This document shows positions 33,814-41,907 of a stretch of 64,000 nucleotides of DNA, piece after piece (position 1 is the first letter of the stretch; every line of letters begins with the position of its first letter). A program made the position numbers and the translations under genes. The stretch lies in assembly GCA_024692715.1 (NCBI GenBank), contig JAILMH010000068.1, positions 1 through 64,000 of the forward strand, written 5' to 3'. Origin of the DNA: Lachnospiraceae bacterium. GTDB lineage: Bacteria; Bacillota; Clostridia; Lachnospirales; Lachnospiraceae. Under the pieces are notes generated by a model that was given only the letters and a program-made list of their open reading frames with translations, did not search any database and had not been told where the DNA came from.

Positions 33814-35013
33814 TTATACGTTATTGTAGGATGCCACAATTCCAAGAACCTCCTGGCCGTATTCAGGGTAATTTTTCACAATATCATTGATTTCTTCTCT
33901 TGAAGCATCCCTGTTTTCTGTGTTGTACTGAATACGCTTTCTAAGTGACTGACGCCTTGTATTTAAGTCATGACGTATCTCTACCATTTCTTTAGGATTA
34001 TACAAAGCTTCACACTGTCTTGCCCATATTACAGGGTCTTTGAGATGCAGATCTCTCATCAGCTGCACAAGCCGGGATTTTTCCAGTGCCAGTTCAGAAT
34101 TTGCCCTAAGTATAAATTCCCTTGCCTTTTTCTCTTCCTGATAGGCACTCCAGTATTCCTCAAGCTCTACCGATGCATTGATGTGATATTTTCTGTACTC
34201 ATACTCGATCAGATTTGTCACGTTTACGTAGCGGATCTTAACGGTATTCTGCTTATTTATCAGCAACGCAATATAGGCATCTGCATATTTAAGCTTCCTG
34301 ACAGCGTCTGAATATGCCACATACTCACCTGTAAGCGCAAGTGCTGCAACTGCTCCCATCAAAATAAGCCCGATCCGTATATCAAGACCTCCGGCAGCAT
34401 AAAAAACTAAAAGTACTGCTGTTGCCGCAGATGCCGCTGCTATTGTAACCAGCAGGAAATTTTTAATATTTTTCATGGATGCTCTGAGTTCCGATTTCTG
34501 ATAGTTGTACACTGCTTTTTCACTTTCAAGTCTCTGCAGATCTCCGCGCACAAGCTCTCTGAAATCTTCATTTTTTTTAATAGTCTCAAGATCTCCGCTT
34601 ACTTCTGTTTCGTATCTCGCCAGCAGATTATATTCTTCTTCGCCTATCCTGCCCAGAGATTTACGATTTAGTGAGCTTTCATGATCGAGCTTAGTGATCC
34701 TTTCGGCTATCTTATTGATCCTCGCCCTGTATTCACCCGGAGCAGCCTCTATCTCTTCAATATCCTTAAGATAGTCCGTAACGAGTCTGTACTCCATTGA
34801 AGCCTTATCTATCTCAACGATAGACTCCTGCATCTGTTCGCAGCAGTTTTTTATATACCTATCCCTCTGTTCCTGATCTCTTACGTTAAGTGTGCTTCTT
34901 TTTATCGGCTCCACTTCGCGTATGATATCATCTTCATCGAGTTCCGGCACTGCCTCCTGCGAATCGATCTTTGTCTTCATGAAATTACTCTTTAACCACT
35001 TTATAACCCCCAT
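33814..35013 (-). CDS. Membrane-anchored coiled-coil protein of the Hsp70-like operon
   Basis: This 399-residue protein has no family I recognise. Residues about 45-180 form long charged helices (likely coiled coil). A pair of transmembrane helices (about 186-206 and 211-231) follows, then another helical region to the C-terminus. A hairpin of two helices would place both coiled arms in the cytoplasm. It is the last gene of the four-gene operon with the DUF5717-like, Hsp70-like and TPR proteins, 23 bases after the TPR gene. I infer that it anchors that complex at the membrane. No strong terminator is visible after it. Confidence 0.75.
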   Translation of the reverse strand: MGVIKWLKSNFMKTKIDSQEAVPELDEDDIIREVEPIKRSTLNVRDQEQRDRYIKNCCEQMQESIVEIDKASMEYRLVTDYLKDIEEIEAAPGEYRARINKIAERITKLDHESSLNRKSLGRIGEEEYNLLARYETEVSGDLETIKKNEDFRELVRGDLQRLESEKAVYNYQKSELRASMKNIKNFLLVTIAAASAATAVLLVFYAAGGLDIRIGLILMGAVAALALTGEYVAYSDAVRKLKYADAYIALLINKQNTVKIRYVNVTNLIEYEYRKYHINASVELEEYWSAYQEEKKAREFILRANSELALEKSRLVQLMRDLHLKDPVIWARQCEALYNPKEMVEIRHDLNTRRQSLRKRIQYNTENRDASREEINDIVKNYPEYGQEVLGIVASYNNV

Positions 35014-35036
35014 ATTTACACCCCTCTCCGACTTAA

Positions 35037-35792
35037 TTAAACAGATTTTCTGTATGAATTCTCCATATCATTCAAAAGCTCTGTAAGTATGACCTGACTT
35101 CCCTCAACATCGCCATCCTCAACCTTTCGAAGATACCTTCTATATCTTCTCTCCATGACACTGTCCCCTGAAGCAGCGCTCTCCGGTATATTTCCCTCCG
35201 CCAGAGATCTGGCATCTGAAAATGCCTCTTTTGAGCTCTGGGAAGTGGGATTCAACTCAAATGCAAGTCTGAAACACTCAGCGGCTTCTGCAAAATAAAA
35301 AAGATCTGCATAGGCAACACCCTTATTGTGATAGATTCTTGCCGCTTCATTCGGCTTCTGTGTCTGATCGATTTCCTCAAGTGCCATATTGTACTCATTT
35401 ACAGCTTCGGAATACCTTCCGCCCTTCACCAGAAAGTCTCCCTTCATCCTGTGTTTTTCTGATTTACTCAGAGTACCTCTTGCTGCCAGCTGGCGCTTCA
35501 TATTCTCGATCTCTTCCTTACCCGCAAGGTTCGTCTCTGACATAAGTGCTTCCACAAAGTCTGTAAGACTTCCTCCGCTCATCACGCATTCCCTGAGCGT
35601 ATCTGCAAGTTCCGGGAGCATAAGTTCCTTTTCTATGAATTTGCAAAGGCTTTCATCGAGTATTGACGCATCCAGCATCATTATATTTTCTTTCACATAA
35701 TACGCGAGCTCTTCGGCAGAATATAGACCAATTCCTGCCGTATCGATGTAATATGGTATCGACGCCCGTCTTCCTACACAAAGATAAACCAT
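35037..35792 (-). CDS. TPR protein of the Hsp70-like operon
   Basis: This 251-residue protein has an N-terminal helical domain (about residues 1-95, with SAEELAYYVKENIMMLD) that I do not recognise and two or more tetratricopeptide repeats (about 116-190: KGDFLVKGGRYSEAVNEYNMAL, then YHNKGVAYADLFYFAEAAECFRLAFELNP). TPRs bind the ends of partner proteins and often serve as Hsp70 co-chaperones. It sits 10 bases downstream of the Hsp70-like gene. Partnership with that protein is inferred from operon position. Confidence 0.78.
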   Translation of the reverse strand: MVYLCVGRRASIPYYIDTAGIGLYSAEELAYYVKENIMMLDASILDESLCKFIEKELMLPELADTLRECVMSGGSLTDFVEALMSETNLAGKEEIENMKRQLAARGTLSKSEKHRMKGDFLVKGGRYSEAVNEYNMALEEIDQTQKPNEAARIYHNKGVAYADLFYFAEAAECFRLAFELNPTSQSSKEAFSDARSLAEGNIPESAASGDSVMERRYRRYLRKVEDGDVEGSQVILTELLNDMENSYRKSV

Positions 35793-35802
35793 ATTCTCTC
35801 CA

Positions 35803-37074
35803 TCAAAGCAATTCTATTATCTCTTCCCTTGACAATCCCGCTGACGGGAAGATTTCTCCAAAGCCAAGGTCCGTTACCTTACAATTCAGCCTGTTATTTT
35901 TAGGGCAGGTTATATCAAGTCTTATCCTCGTGGTCCGTTCAGGCCTTTCAGGGATCCAGTCGCAGCGTATCACCGCTTCTCTCTCGTTTTCATCCCCGCT
36001 GCCTCTTATCACAAGGCTTATCCGCCTGTCTGTTCCAAGCATGAATTCTGCAGATGCATTTATGTCATACCAGCTTATTCCGGGACTTATGAGCGGAATA
36101 ACATCCTCTCTCACCCCATCTGAAGCACGTATACCGATAAACGTATTTATCCTTGTCTCATCCATAAAGATGTATCTGCTTCCAAGCCTCGTCCAGCCCA
36201 CCAGATCAGCTGCCGCATAACATGCACCTTTTGTATACAAATTCTGACCAACAAATACTCTGGCTCTTGAACAGAGGAATCTAAAGGTCTTGTCCGCCCA
36301 TCTTCCTCCAAACGAGCTTCCCGTAAGATAAACAGCCGAGAGTCTCTTATTCATCATTTCATTCTCAGAGATCTCACGGAAGATATTGTCATATAGCTGG
36401 GCATTTTCCTCCACGAAAGGGACCATGTCCTCATAGCTTTTTTCTTCCGTCATAACTATCGCAGGTCTTGCAGATGAATCTATCACAAGGCTGCTCATCT
36501 TAAAATGTGCACGGTTATAGTCAAAGAGCATAACCCCGTCACGCCAGAGCTCTATCGGCTGATTGAGTGCGTAATAGAAAAAGCTTTCAGCATGACTTAT
36601 ATACCTGATCTCACTTATGTCCGAGCGGATATTTGTAAGTATCTTTTCAAATATCGCCGGAAGTGCAGGATCTATGCTCTCTGTCGTTATCACAAGAGAA
36701 GCTATTCCCTGGGGATTTATCTCTGATGGATAAAGCAGTACATATGTTACGAACATTCCAAGAAGCCTTACCGGATCAGCCTTTTCATTCTGATCGATGT
36801 AGATTGGCTTTCCTATTATCGCCCTATGCACGAGGCTGTCGATAAGCTCTACCCCATATTCCTGTGATGCACTTATTGCCTCTTCTCCGAAGCACCATCC
36901 CCCTTCCTCTCCGGGCATTTTACACGCAAGCGTTGGAATCTCGAATTTCTCCTCATCATCACCTGTACGATATGTGACTACATTCATATCACTTCTGTCA
37001 ATATAGGAAATTTCAGAAAAATCATCGCTCAGATCGATTCCCACCGCCATGTTTTTTTCAACTGTATTATTCAT
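35803..37074 (-). CDS. Hsp70/actin-like ATPase (DUF5716-like)
   Basis: This 423-residue protein looks like a compact, divergent Hsp70. Phosphate-1 motif MAVGIDLSDDFSEISYID (9-26), a phosphate-2-like strand VMLFDYNRAHF (181-191) and an adenosine-motif-like LTGSSFGGRWADK (250-262), followed by KGACYAA, outline an actin-fold ATPase. Residues about 300-410 resemble the Hsp70 beta substrate-binding domain (VIPLISPGISW ... RTTRIRLDITCPKNN), but the helical lid is missing. DnaK is normally over 600 residues, so this is not DnaK. It lies 12 bases after the giant solenoid gene. I believe it matches Pfam DUF5716 (from memory). Confidence 0.78.
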   Translation of the reverse strand: MNNTVEKNMAVGIDLSDDFSEISYIDRSDMNVVTYRTGDDEEKFEIPTLACKMPGEEGGWCFGEEAISASQEYGVELIDSLVHRAIIGKPIYIDQNEKADPVRLLGMFVTYVLLYPSEINPQGIASLVITTESIDPALPAIFEKILTNIRSDISEIRYISHAESFFYYALNQPIELWRDGVMLFDYNRAHFKMSSLVIDSSARPAIVMTEEKSYEDMVPFVEENAQLYDNIFREISENEMMNKRLSAVYLTGSSFGGRWADKTFRFLCSRARVFVGQNLYTKGACYAAADLVGWTRLGSRYIFMDETRINTFIGIRASDGVREDVIPLISPGISWYDINASAEFMLGTDRRISLVIRGSGDENEREAVIRCDWIPERPERTTRIRLDITCPKNNRLNCKVTDLGFGEIFPSAGLSREEIIELL

Positions 37075-37086
37075 ATTTTCTTCTTC

Positions 37087-40000
37087 CTAGATCAGCTCAA
37101 ATTTTTGATCAACTGCTCTCGATTTTAATATATAAAGCTTAAGAAGATCGTCCATACTCCGGCTATCGCCCATTGTCCGGCTCACAAGAATACTGTTCAG
37201 AATATCAAATCTCGTATCGCTGTTCCTGATCCTTTCATCATCGGAATCAAGGGTACGGCTGGTCGTAAGAGTTGAATTACTGCCATCTTCCTCTGTTATG
37301 TAATACTGAAGCTGCTCCCCATAGAAAAGTGTGAAGTTCTTTACATAGACTCCACCGACGATATTCTTCATAGCTTCAGTGTAGAAGCCTCCTTCATTAC
37401 CGTTTTCCTTGGTTATCATATAATGGATCACAGCTGTTTTATCCGGATTTGTCCTGTATTCTATAAATGTCCTGTCGTCATAAAGCATCATTTCCGGCAC
37501 AAAGCTTCTGAAACGTCTGAAAAATTCAAACACGATTCCCCTCTGAAGATAATGACGGACTGCCCTTGCAATGCCGCTTCTAAATACAGGATTTACCTCT
37601 TTTTTCTCAGAAAAATATCTAAGCATCGCAAGACTTACAACATCAATGAACTTTTCACCATGCTCAAGATGTGAGTATATTCTTTCAAAAATGTACTCCT
37701 TCGTAATACGATTCTTGACAAAATAATCATAGGCAGCATAAGTAAGCCATGCCTTTACAAGATCATCACTATTATCCGGCTTTGCATATAAAACAAAGAC
37801 GTCATCAGCTTCACCAACAAAGGAATGCGCAAAAAGCATCTGTGAGATCATCCTGCGCTCTATATGAACTGCTGAAATATTAAAGTTCTGAGCTGCCTTC
37901 CAGATATCTCTCAGGTGTCGTATCGAGCCGTTGTAGTTTTCCTCAAGAAACTCCAATATGACCTCATCATACTTACCATGACGGAATGCACTTATACAGA
38001 TATCCATAAGGAATTTATCTGAAGTATACTGATCATCTCTTATTATCCTGCTGGCAAGTCGTACTATCACCTTGCTGTCAAGTCTTGATGCCCCGTATTT
38101 TTTCAAAATGTCATAGGCACGCTGCTGCATTCCGCGGATCACAAGGTAATTTACATATTCAGCTCTCATCACTTCATTGAGTTTTCCCGGCTCTACGCTC
38201 AGCAGCGCTTCATCAAGCTCATCAAATCTGTCATTTTCGTAATAGAAGCTGATAAGATTGCGGCGCATCTCATTTCTCTCACTGTCCAATATTTCATCTG
38301 ACTGCGTAAGAGCCTTGACTGCATCTTTATTCTCCTCATTAACAGAAAGAAATCTGCGCCCTGTTCCGCATATATAGAAGGCAAATCCGACATTTGCAGT
38401 CTGATTGGCCCTTATAAATCTTTCAAACATGATAGGCTGCAGCATCTTCCTATCAACTATTCCTGTTCTGTCCGCTGTACGATTTCCATAAGAATCTTCA
38501 AAGAAAAGCTCATAGTTATTGCTGTATATATCGATGTAGGCCTCTCCGCCTATCATCATTCTGCGTCTTTCTTTTTTGAATCCAAATTCGATCACACTGA
38601 CCGAAACAATAGATTTGTTTTCAGTTGTGATATGATGCGTGAAACAGAGCATCGAAAGAGCATTCATAAGTTCAACGTGCCTGTCAAAGCCACGGATTGA
38701 AACAGCATACTCATATATACATGCGAGTTCCTCACTCATCTTTCCGGCAATTGCTTTTCTCAGCGCAAATTCAGCTATCTGCGGGTTGTAAGTCATTAAA
38801 TACTCTCCGGCAGTATTTCTGTGCTGGATAAGATTTAAGTAAAGCTGCGCGGTAAGATCATCCGGAATATCCGTACCCATCTTAAAGTACATGAGCACTG
38901 ACCTGTCGATCAAAGCTCTTGAATCTGTCGGGAACGAATACATATAGTACTCATATAATCTGGTTATCTTAAGCTGTCTTTCTACTGCAATACGGAACCA
39001 CTTAAAATGAATCGGGGATGCCGCATGATTTTGGATCAGGTGAGTACAGATCGCACTTAAGATCTCTTCGGAGCGATATTTTCCGTAATAGGCACCTGCA
39101 AGGCGCACGTAAGTACGCACATAACGACGAAGTCTGCTTCCATTGAAAGCTATTCGTGTCATGAGCTTTTCGTTGAAAATACCATGCTTTGCAGCCCACC
39201 ACAGTGCATTTACCTCAAACTCCGTCATTCCCTTCATTAACGAAGGGTCAGCAGATATAAGAAGCATAGCCTCTGAATATAAAAGCGGAGTTCTTCTTCC
39301 AGCCTCATATATCTTACGCATCATGGCCATTTTACGCTGAGGATCATTTTCCATTTCCTCATCCATATACATCAAAAGCCACAAAAGACGCGCAGAATTA
39401 TCCTTGGATTTATAAAATTCTTTAATCTTTTCCGCATTTTCTTTTACAAGGAATTCATCTCTTTTGAGCATAGACTCGAGATAGAGCAGGTATGCACGAT
39501 ATTCCGGCTTACGCTTTTCAATATCGAATTCGCTTTTAATGTGCCCGAGCACGGACTCTGCTTCCTGCATTCGAGACTGCAGTATCAGTACATGCACCAT
39601 ATACAGTCTTGAAGCGAGATCATGCGGATAAACAGAATTTATCTTTTCAATAAGTATCATTGATGATCTGCACCATGCATCAAGTCTGATCTCATGCATT
39701 CTGAACTTAAGAAATTCATTCATCAGTGATACTTCAAGCTTCTGACGGGCAAGTATCCTGTCAGGTCGTTCTCCCTGAACGTGGCAGACGATCCGTATCT
39801 TTTCGTAATAATGATTACCTGAAATAGTAACCGTTCCGACATTGGTTCCGCCATGCATTGCCCCTTCGATCAGCAATATCTTGAGATAGCATACATCTCC
39901 GTCAAAATTTTCCTCTGTGATAAAAGTTTTTCCGACAACTGCAAAATCAGCATCAGAGCTCACTCTGAGACTGACATCTCCCCAGCCGCTCTTTTTAAGT

Positions 40001-40641
40001 ATCAGAGAAATGCATTCATCTTCATCTCCAATTTCCTCTTCTACTTCTGTGCGGTCTACGGTATACATCACAGGAGCTTTCTTTCTCACAGAAACCAGAA
40101 ACTCCTCCAGATTCTCTCTCGAGCCCGGAAGCGTACTGAAAGCGCGGTAAAAATTCTTATACTGCTCGTCAGCTCCTCTGAAAACAGTATTAAACTCAGG
40201 ACTGTAAAAAATCTTTACAGCCTCATCAAAATCTGCCCGTGCCAAATTTGTAAAATGGAATAAATTCTTGATCTTTCCCTGTGAGGAAAGCGCGAAATGT
40301 TTCTGAATATTAAAAACAAAGGGAAGATGATACTCTCCGGCATCACTTACCACGTCGATCTCTCCCTTTATAATGTCGCCCTCTTCAAGTCCTGTTGTAT
40401 CAAAGGTATAATGAACTTCAACTTCTGATGCCGAAAAGCTGGCTCTGTCAAGCTCAAGACGTGGCTCGCTTGTATAGAGAGTTCCGTTGCATCTTCGCTG
40501 TACAGATGATAATATGCGGAATTTTCCGCTTATCTTCTGTCCCTCCTCAGCTTCACGTTCAATACGCTTTTCCGGAAATGTAAGCGTTCCCACATCGTAT
40601 TCGAATCTCCCATTGAGTATATCGGCGATATGGTTTTCCAT
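37087..40641 (-). CDS. Large beta-sandwich/alpha-solenoid protein (DUF5717-like)
   Basis: This 1,184-residue cytoplasmic protein begins MENHIADILNGRFEYDVGTL. Residues about 1-115 and 200-290 look like two beta-sandwich domains separated by helices. The rest is mostly helical repeats typical of a TPR-like solenoid, interrupted near residues 690-740 by a beta segment (YIDIYSNNYELFFED) and ending in a mixed C-terminal domain. No signal peptide or membrane helix is visible. I use the ATG at 40641, with GGGAGG 11 bases ahead, rather than the one eight codons upstream. It is the first gene of the operon and probably a scaffold or substrate for the Hsp70-like ATPase (inference). I recall it as DUF5717. 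Confidence 0.75.
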   Translation of the reverse strand: MENHIADILNGRFEYDVGTLTFPEKRIEREAEEGQKISGKFRILSSVQRRCNGTLYTSEPRLELDRASFSASEVEVHYTFDTTGLEEGDIIKGEIDVVSDAGEYHLPFVFNIQKHFALSSQGKIKNLFHFTNLARADFDEAVKIFYSPEFNTVFRGADEQYKNFYRAFSTLPGSRENLEEFLVSVRKKAPVMYTVDRTEVEEEIGDEDECISLILKKSGWGDVSLRVSSDADFAVVGKTFITEENFDGDVCYLKILLIEGAMHGGTNVGTVTISGNHYYEKIRIVCHVQGERPDRILARQKLEVSLMNEFLKFRMHEIRLDAWCRSSMILIEKINSVYPHDLASRLYMVHVLILQSRMQEAESVLGHIKSEFDIEKRKPEYRAYLLYLESMLKRDEFLVKENAEKIKEFYKSKDNSARLLWLLMYMDEEMENDPQRKMAMMRKIYEAGRRTPLLYSEAMLLISADPSLMKGMTEFEVNALWWAAKHGIFNEKLMTRIAFNGSRLRRYVRTYVRLAGAYYGKYRSEEILSAICTHLIQNHAASPIHFKWFRIAVERQLKITRLYEYYMYSFPTDSRALIDRSVLMYFKMGTDIPDDLTAQLYLNLIQHRNTAGEYLMTYNPQIAEFALRKAIAGKMSEELACIYEYAVSIRGFDRHVELMNALSMLCFTHHITTENKSIVSVSVIEFGFKKERRRMMIGGEAYIDIYSNNYELFFEDSYGNRTADRTGIVDRKMLQPIMFERFIRANQTANVGFAFYICGTGRRFLSVNEENKDAVKALTQSDEILDSERNEMRRNLISFYYENDRFDELDEALLSVEPGKLNEVMRAEYVNYLVIRGMQQRAYDILKKYGASRLDSKVIVRLASRIIRDDQYTSDKFLMDICISAFRHGKYDEVILEFLEENYNGSIRHLRDIWKAAQNFNISAVHIERRMISQMLFAHSFVGEADDVFVLYAKPDNSDDLVKAWLTYAAYDYFVKNRITKEYIFERIYSHLEHGEKFIDVVSLAMLRYFSEKKEVNPVFRSGIARAVRHYLQRGIVFEFFRRFRSFVPEMMLYDDRTFIEYRTNPDKTAVIHYMITKENGNEGGFYTEAMKNIVGGVYVKNFTLFYGEQLQYYITEEDGSNSTLTTSRTLDSDDERIRNSDTRFDILNSILVSRTMGDSRSMDDLLKLYILKSRAVDQKFELI

Positions 40642-40667
40642 CCTTTTTCTGTCCTCCCTGAACATAA

Positions 40668-40696
40668 TTGCATTTTTAATTTTAATGCACTATCAT
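40668..40696 (+). promoter_or_regulatory. Promoter of the aminotransferase gene
   Basis: TTGCAT, a 17-base spacer and TATCAT on the plus strand. It lies back-to-back with the divergent promoter of the Hsp70-like operon. Confidence 0.65.
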
Positions 40697-40701
40697 AAAT
40701 G

Positions 40702-40731
40702 ATTATATCACCGGCTATGCGCTTATAGCAA
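40702..40731 (-). promoter_or_regulatory. Promoter of the Hsp70-like operon
   Basis: TTGCTA (40731-40726), an 18-base spacer and an extended -10 TGATATAAT (TATAAT at 40707-40702). The leader is about 55 bases. No CIRCE or other heat-shock operator is visible. Confidence 0.7.
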
Positions 40732-40759
40732 TGCAAACGCAACAGGAAAGGGGCTTTTA

Positions 40760-41869
40760 ATGGCTATTGAACACAAAGAACACTTTCACGGAAGTGACCT
40801 TGAAAAGATTGAAAAAATATATGGTATCAAAAAAGATGAGATAATTTCCTTTTCAGCAAATGTAAATCCCCTTGGAATTTCAGAAAAGCTTCGCTCAACC
40901 CTTGCAGAAAGGCTGGATGTCATCACATCTTACCCGGATCGTGAATATACAAAATTAAGAAAGGTACTGGCTGATTACTGTAAAACAGTTCCTGAGAACA
41001 TCACTGTTGGAAATGGGTCCACCGAGCTGATCTCCATTGTTATAGAATTCCGTTCTCCCAAAAAGGCAATGATACTCTCCCCTTCCTACTCAGAATACGA
41101 GCGTGAAGTGAAGCTTGTCGGCGGAGAGATCGTATATTTTCCACTTAAAGAAGCTGAGAATTTTAAGCTGGACACAGCCGCTTTGGAAACGGCCCTTGAT
41201 GATGGGATCGACATGCTGATAATCTGTAATCCAAACAATCCTACCTCTTCATGTTTAAGTCAGAGTGAGCTTCGCACCATATTAAAAAAAGCTTCACAAA
41301 ACAATATTCTCGTCATGATCGACGAAACCTATATAGAATTTGCTGATGACCAGAGTAAATTAGAAGCCATTCCACTGACTTCTGAATTTGACAATTTATT
41401 TATCATAAGAGGTATATCAAAATTTTTTGCTTCCCCAGGGCTTCGCCTTGGCTATGCCATCACAGGCAATCGTAAACTGCTCAAAGAAATAAATGAAAAG
41501 AAAAACCCGTGGTCGATAAATTCACTTGCAGAAGTTGCGGGAGAATTAATATTCTCAGATGAAGAATATATTAATAAGACAAAAGCTCTCATTTCCGCTG
41601 AAAGAAAGCGTATCTGCAGTGTCCTTGACAGTCTGAGTGCCTATGGTCTTAAATACTATGAACCATATGCAAATTTCATTCTCTGTAAGATCGAATCCAC
41701 TACAGTTAATGCCGACACTCTTTTCGAAGCCTGCATCAAAAAGAAGCTCATGATCCGAAACTGCAGTACTTTCATGTATCTTGATGAACGTTTTTTCAGA
41801 TTCTGCATCATGATGCCAAAAGACAACGACGCTCTACTTGAAGTGATAAAAACTGAACTCAGTAAATAA
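40760..41869 (+). CDS. PLP-dependent aminotransferase (HisC/CobD-like)
   Basis: This 369-residue fold-type I PLP enzyme belongs to the HisC/CobD branch of class I/II aminotransferases. The N-terminus (HGSDL ... ISFSANVNPLG) resembles CobD threonine-phosphate decarboxylases. The PLP motifs are GNGSTELI, ICNPNNPTS, DETYIEF and SKFFASPGLRLGY, where the Lys of SK forms the Schiff base. No cobalamin or histidine genes are adjacent, so the substrate is uncertain. A good AAAGGGG site precedes the ATG, and the gene is monocistronic between its promoter and a strong terminator. Confidence 0.85.
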   Translation: MAIEHKEHFHGSDLEKIEKIYGIKKDEIISFSANVNPLGISEKLRSTLAERLDVITSYPDREYTKLRKVLADYCKTVPENITVGNGSTELISIVIEFRSPKKAMILSPSYSEYEREVKLVGGEIVYFPLKEAENFKLDTAALETALDDGIDMLIICNPNNPTSSCLSQSELRTILKKASQNNILVMIDETYIEFADDQSKLEAIPLTSEFDNLFIIRGISKFFASPGLRLGYAITGNRKLLKEINEKKNPWSINSLAEVAGELIFSDEEYINKTKALISAERKRICSVLDSLSAYGLKYYEPYANFILCKIESTTVNADTLFEACIKKKLMIRNCSTFMYLDERFFRFCIMMPKDNDALLEVIKTELSK

Positions 41870-41870
41870 T

Positions 41871-41907
41871 AAACAGGCACTGACCATTACGATCAGTGCC
41901 TGTTTTT
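41871..41907. terminator. Bidirectional terminator (aminotransferase / sigma factor)
   Basis: A 13-pair perfect hairpin (AAACAGGCACTGA/TCAGTGCCTGTTT) is followed by five T on the plus strand. On the minus strand the tail is TTTATTATTT, so it can also end the sigma factor transcript, whose stop codon it touches. Confidence 0.88.

Noticed and set aside
37087-40641. Antisense open frames over the giant solenoid gene and other long genes
   Set aside because: They lack ribosome binding sites and recognisable domains, and they are explained as shadows of the coding strand.
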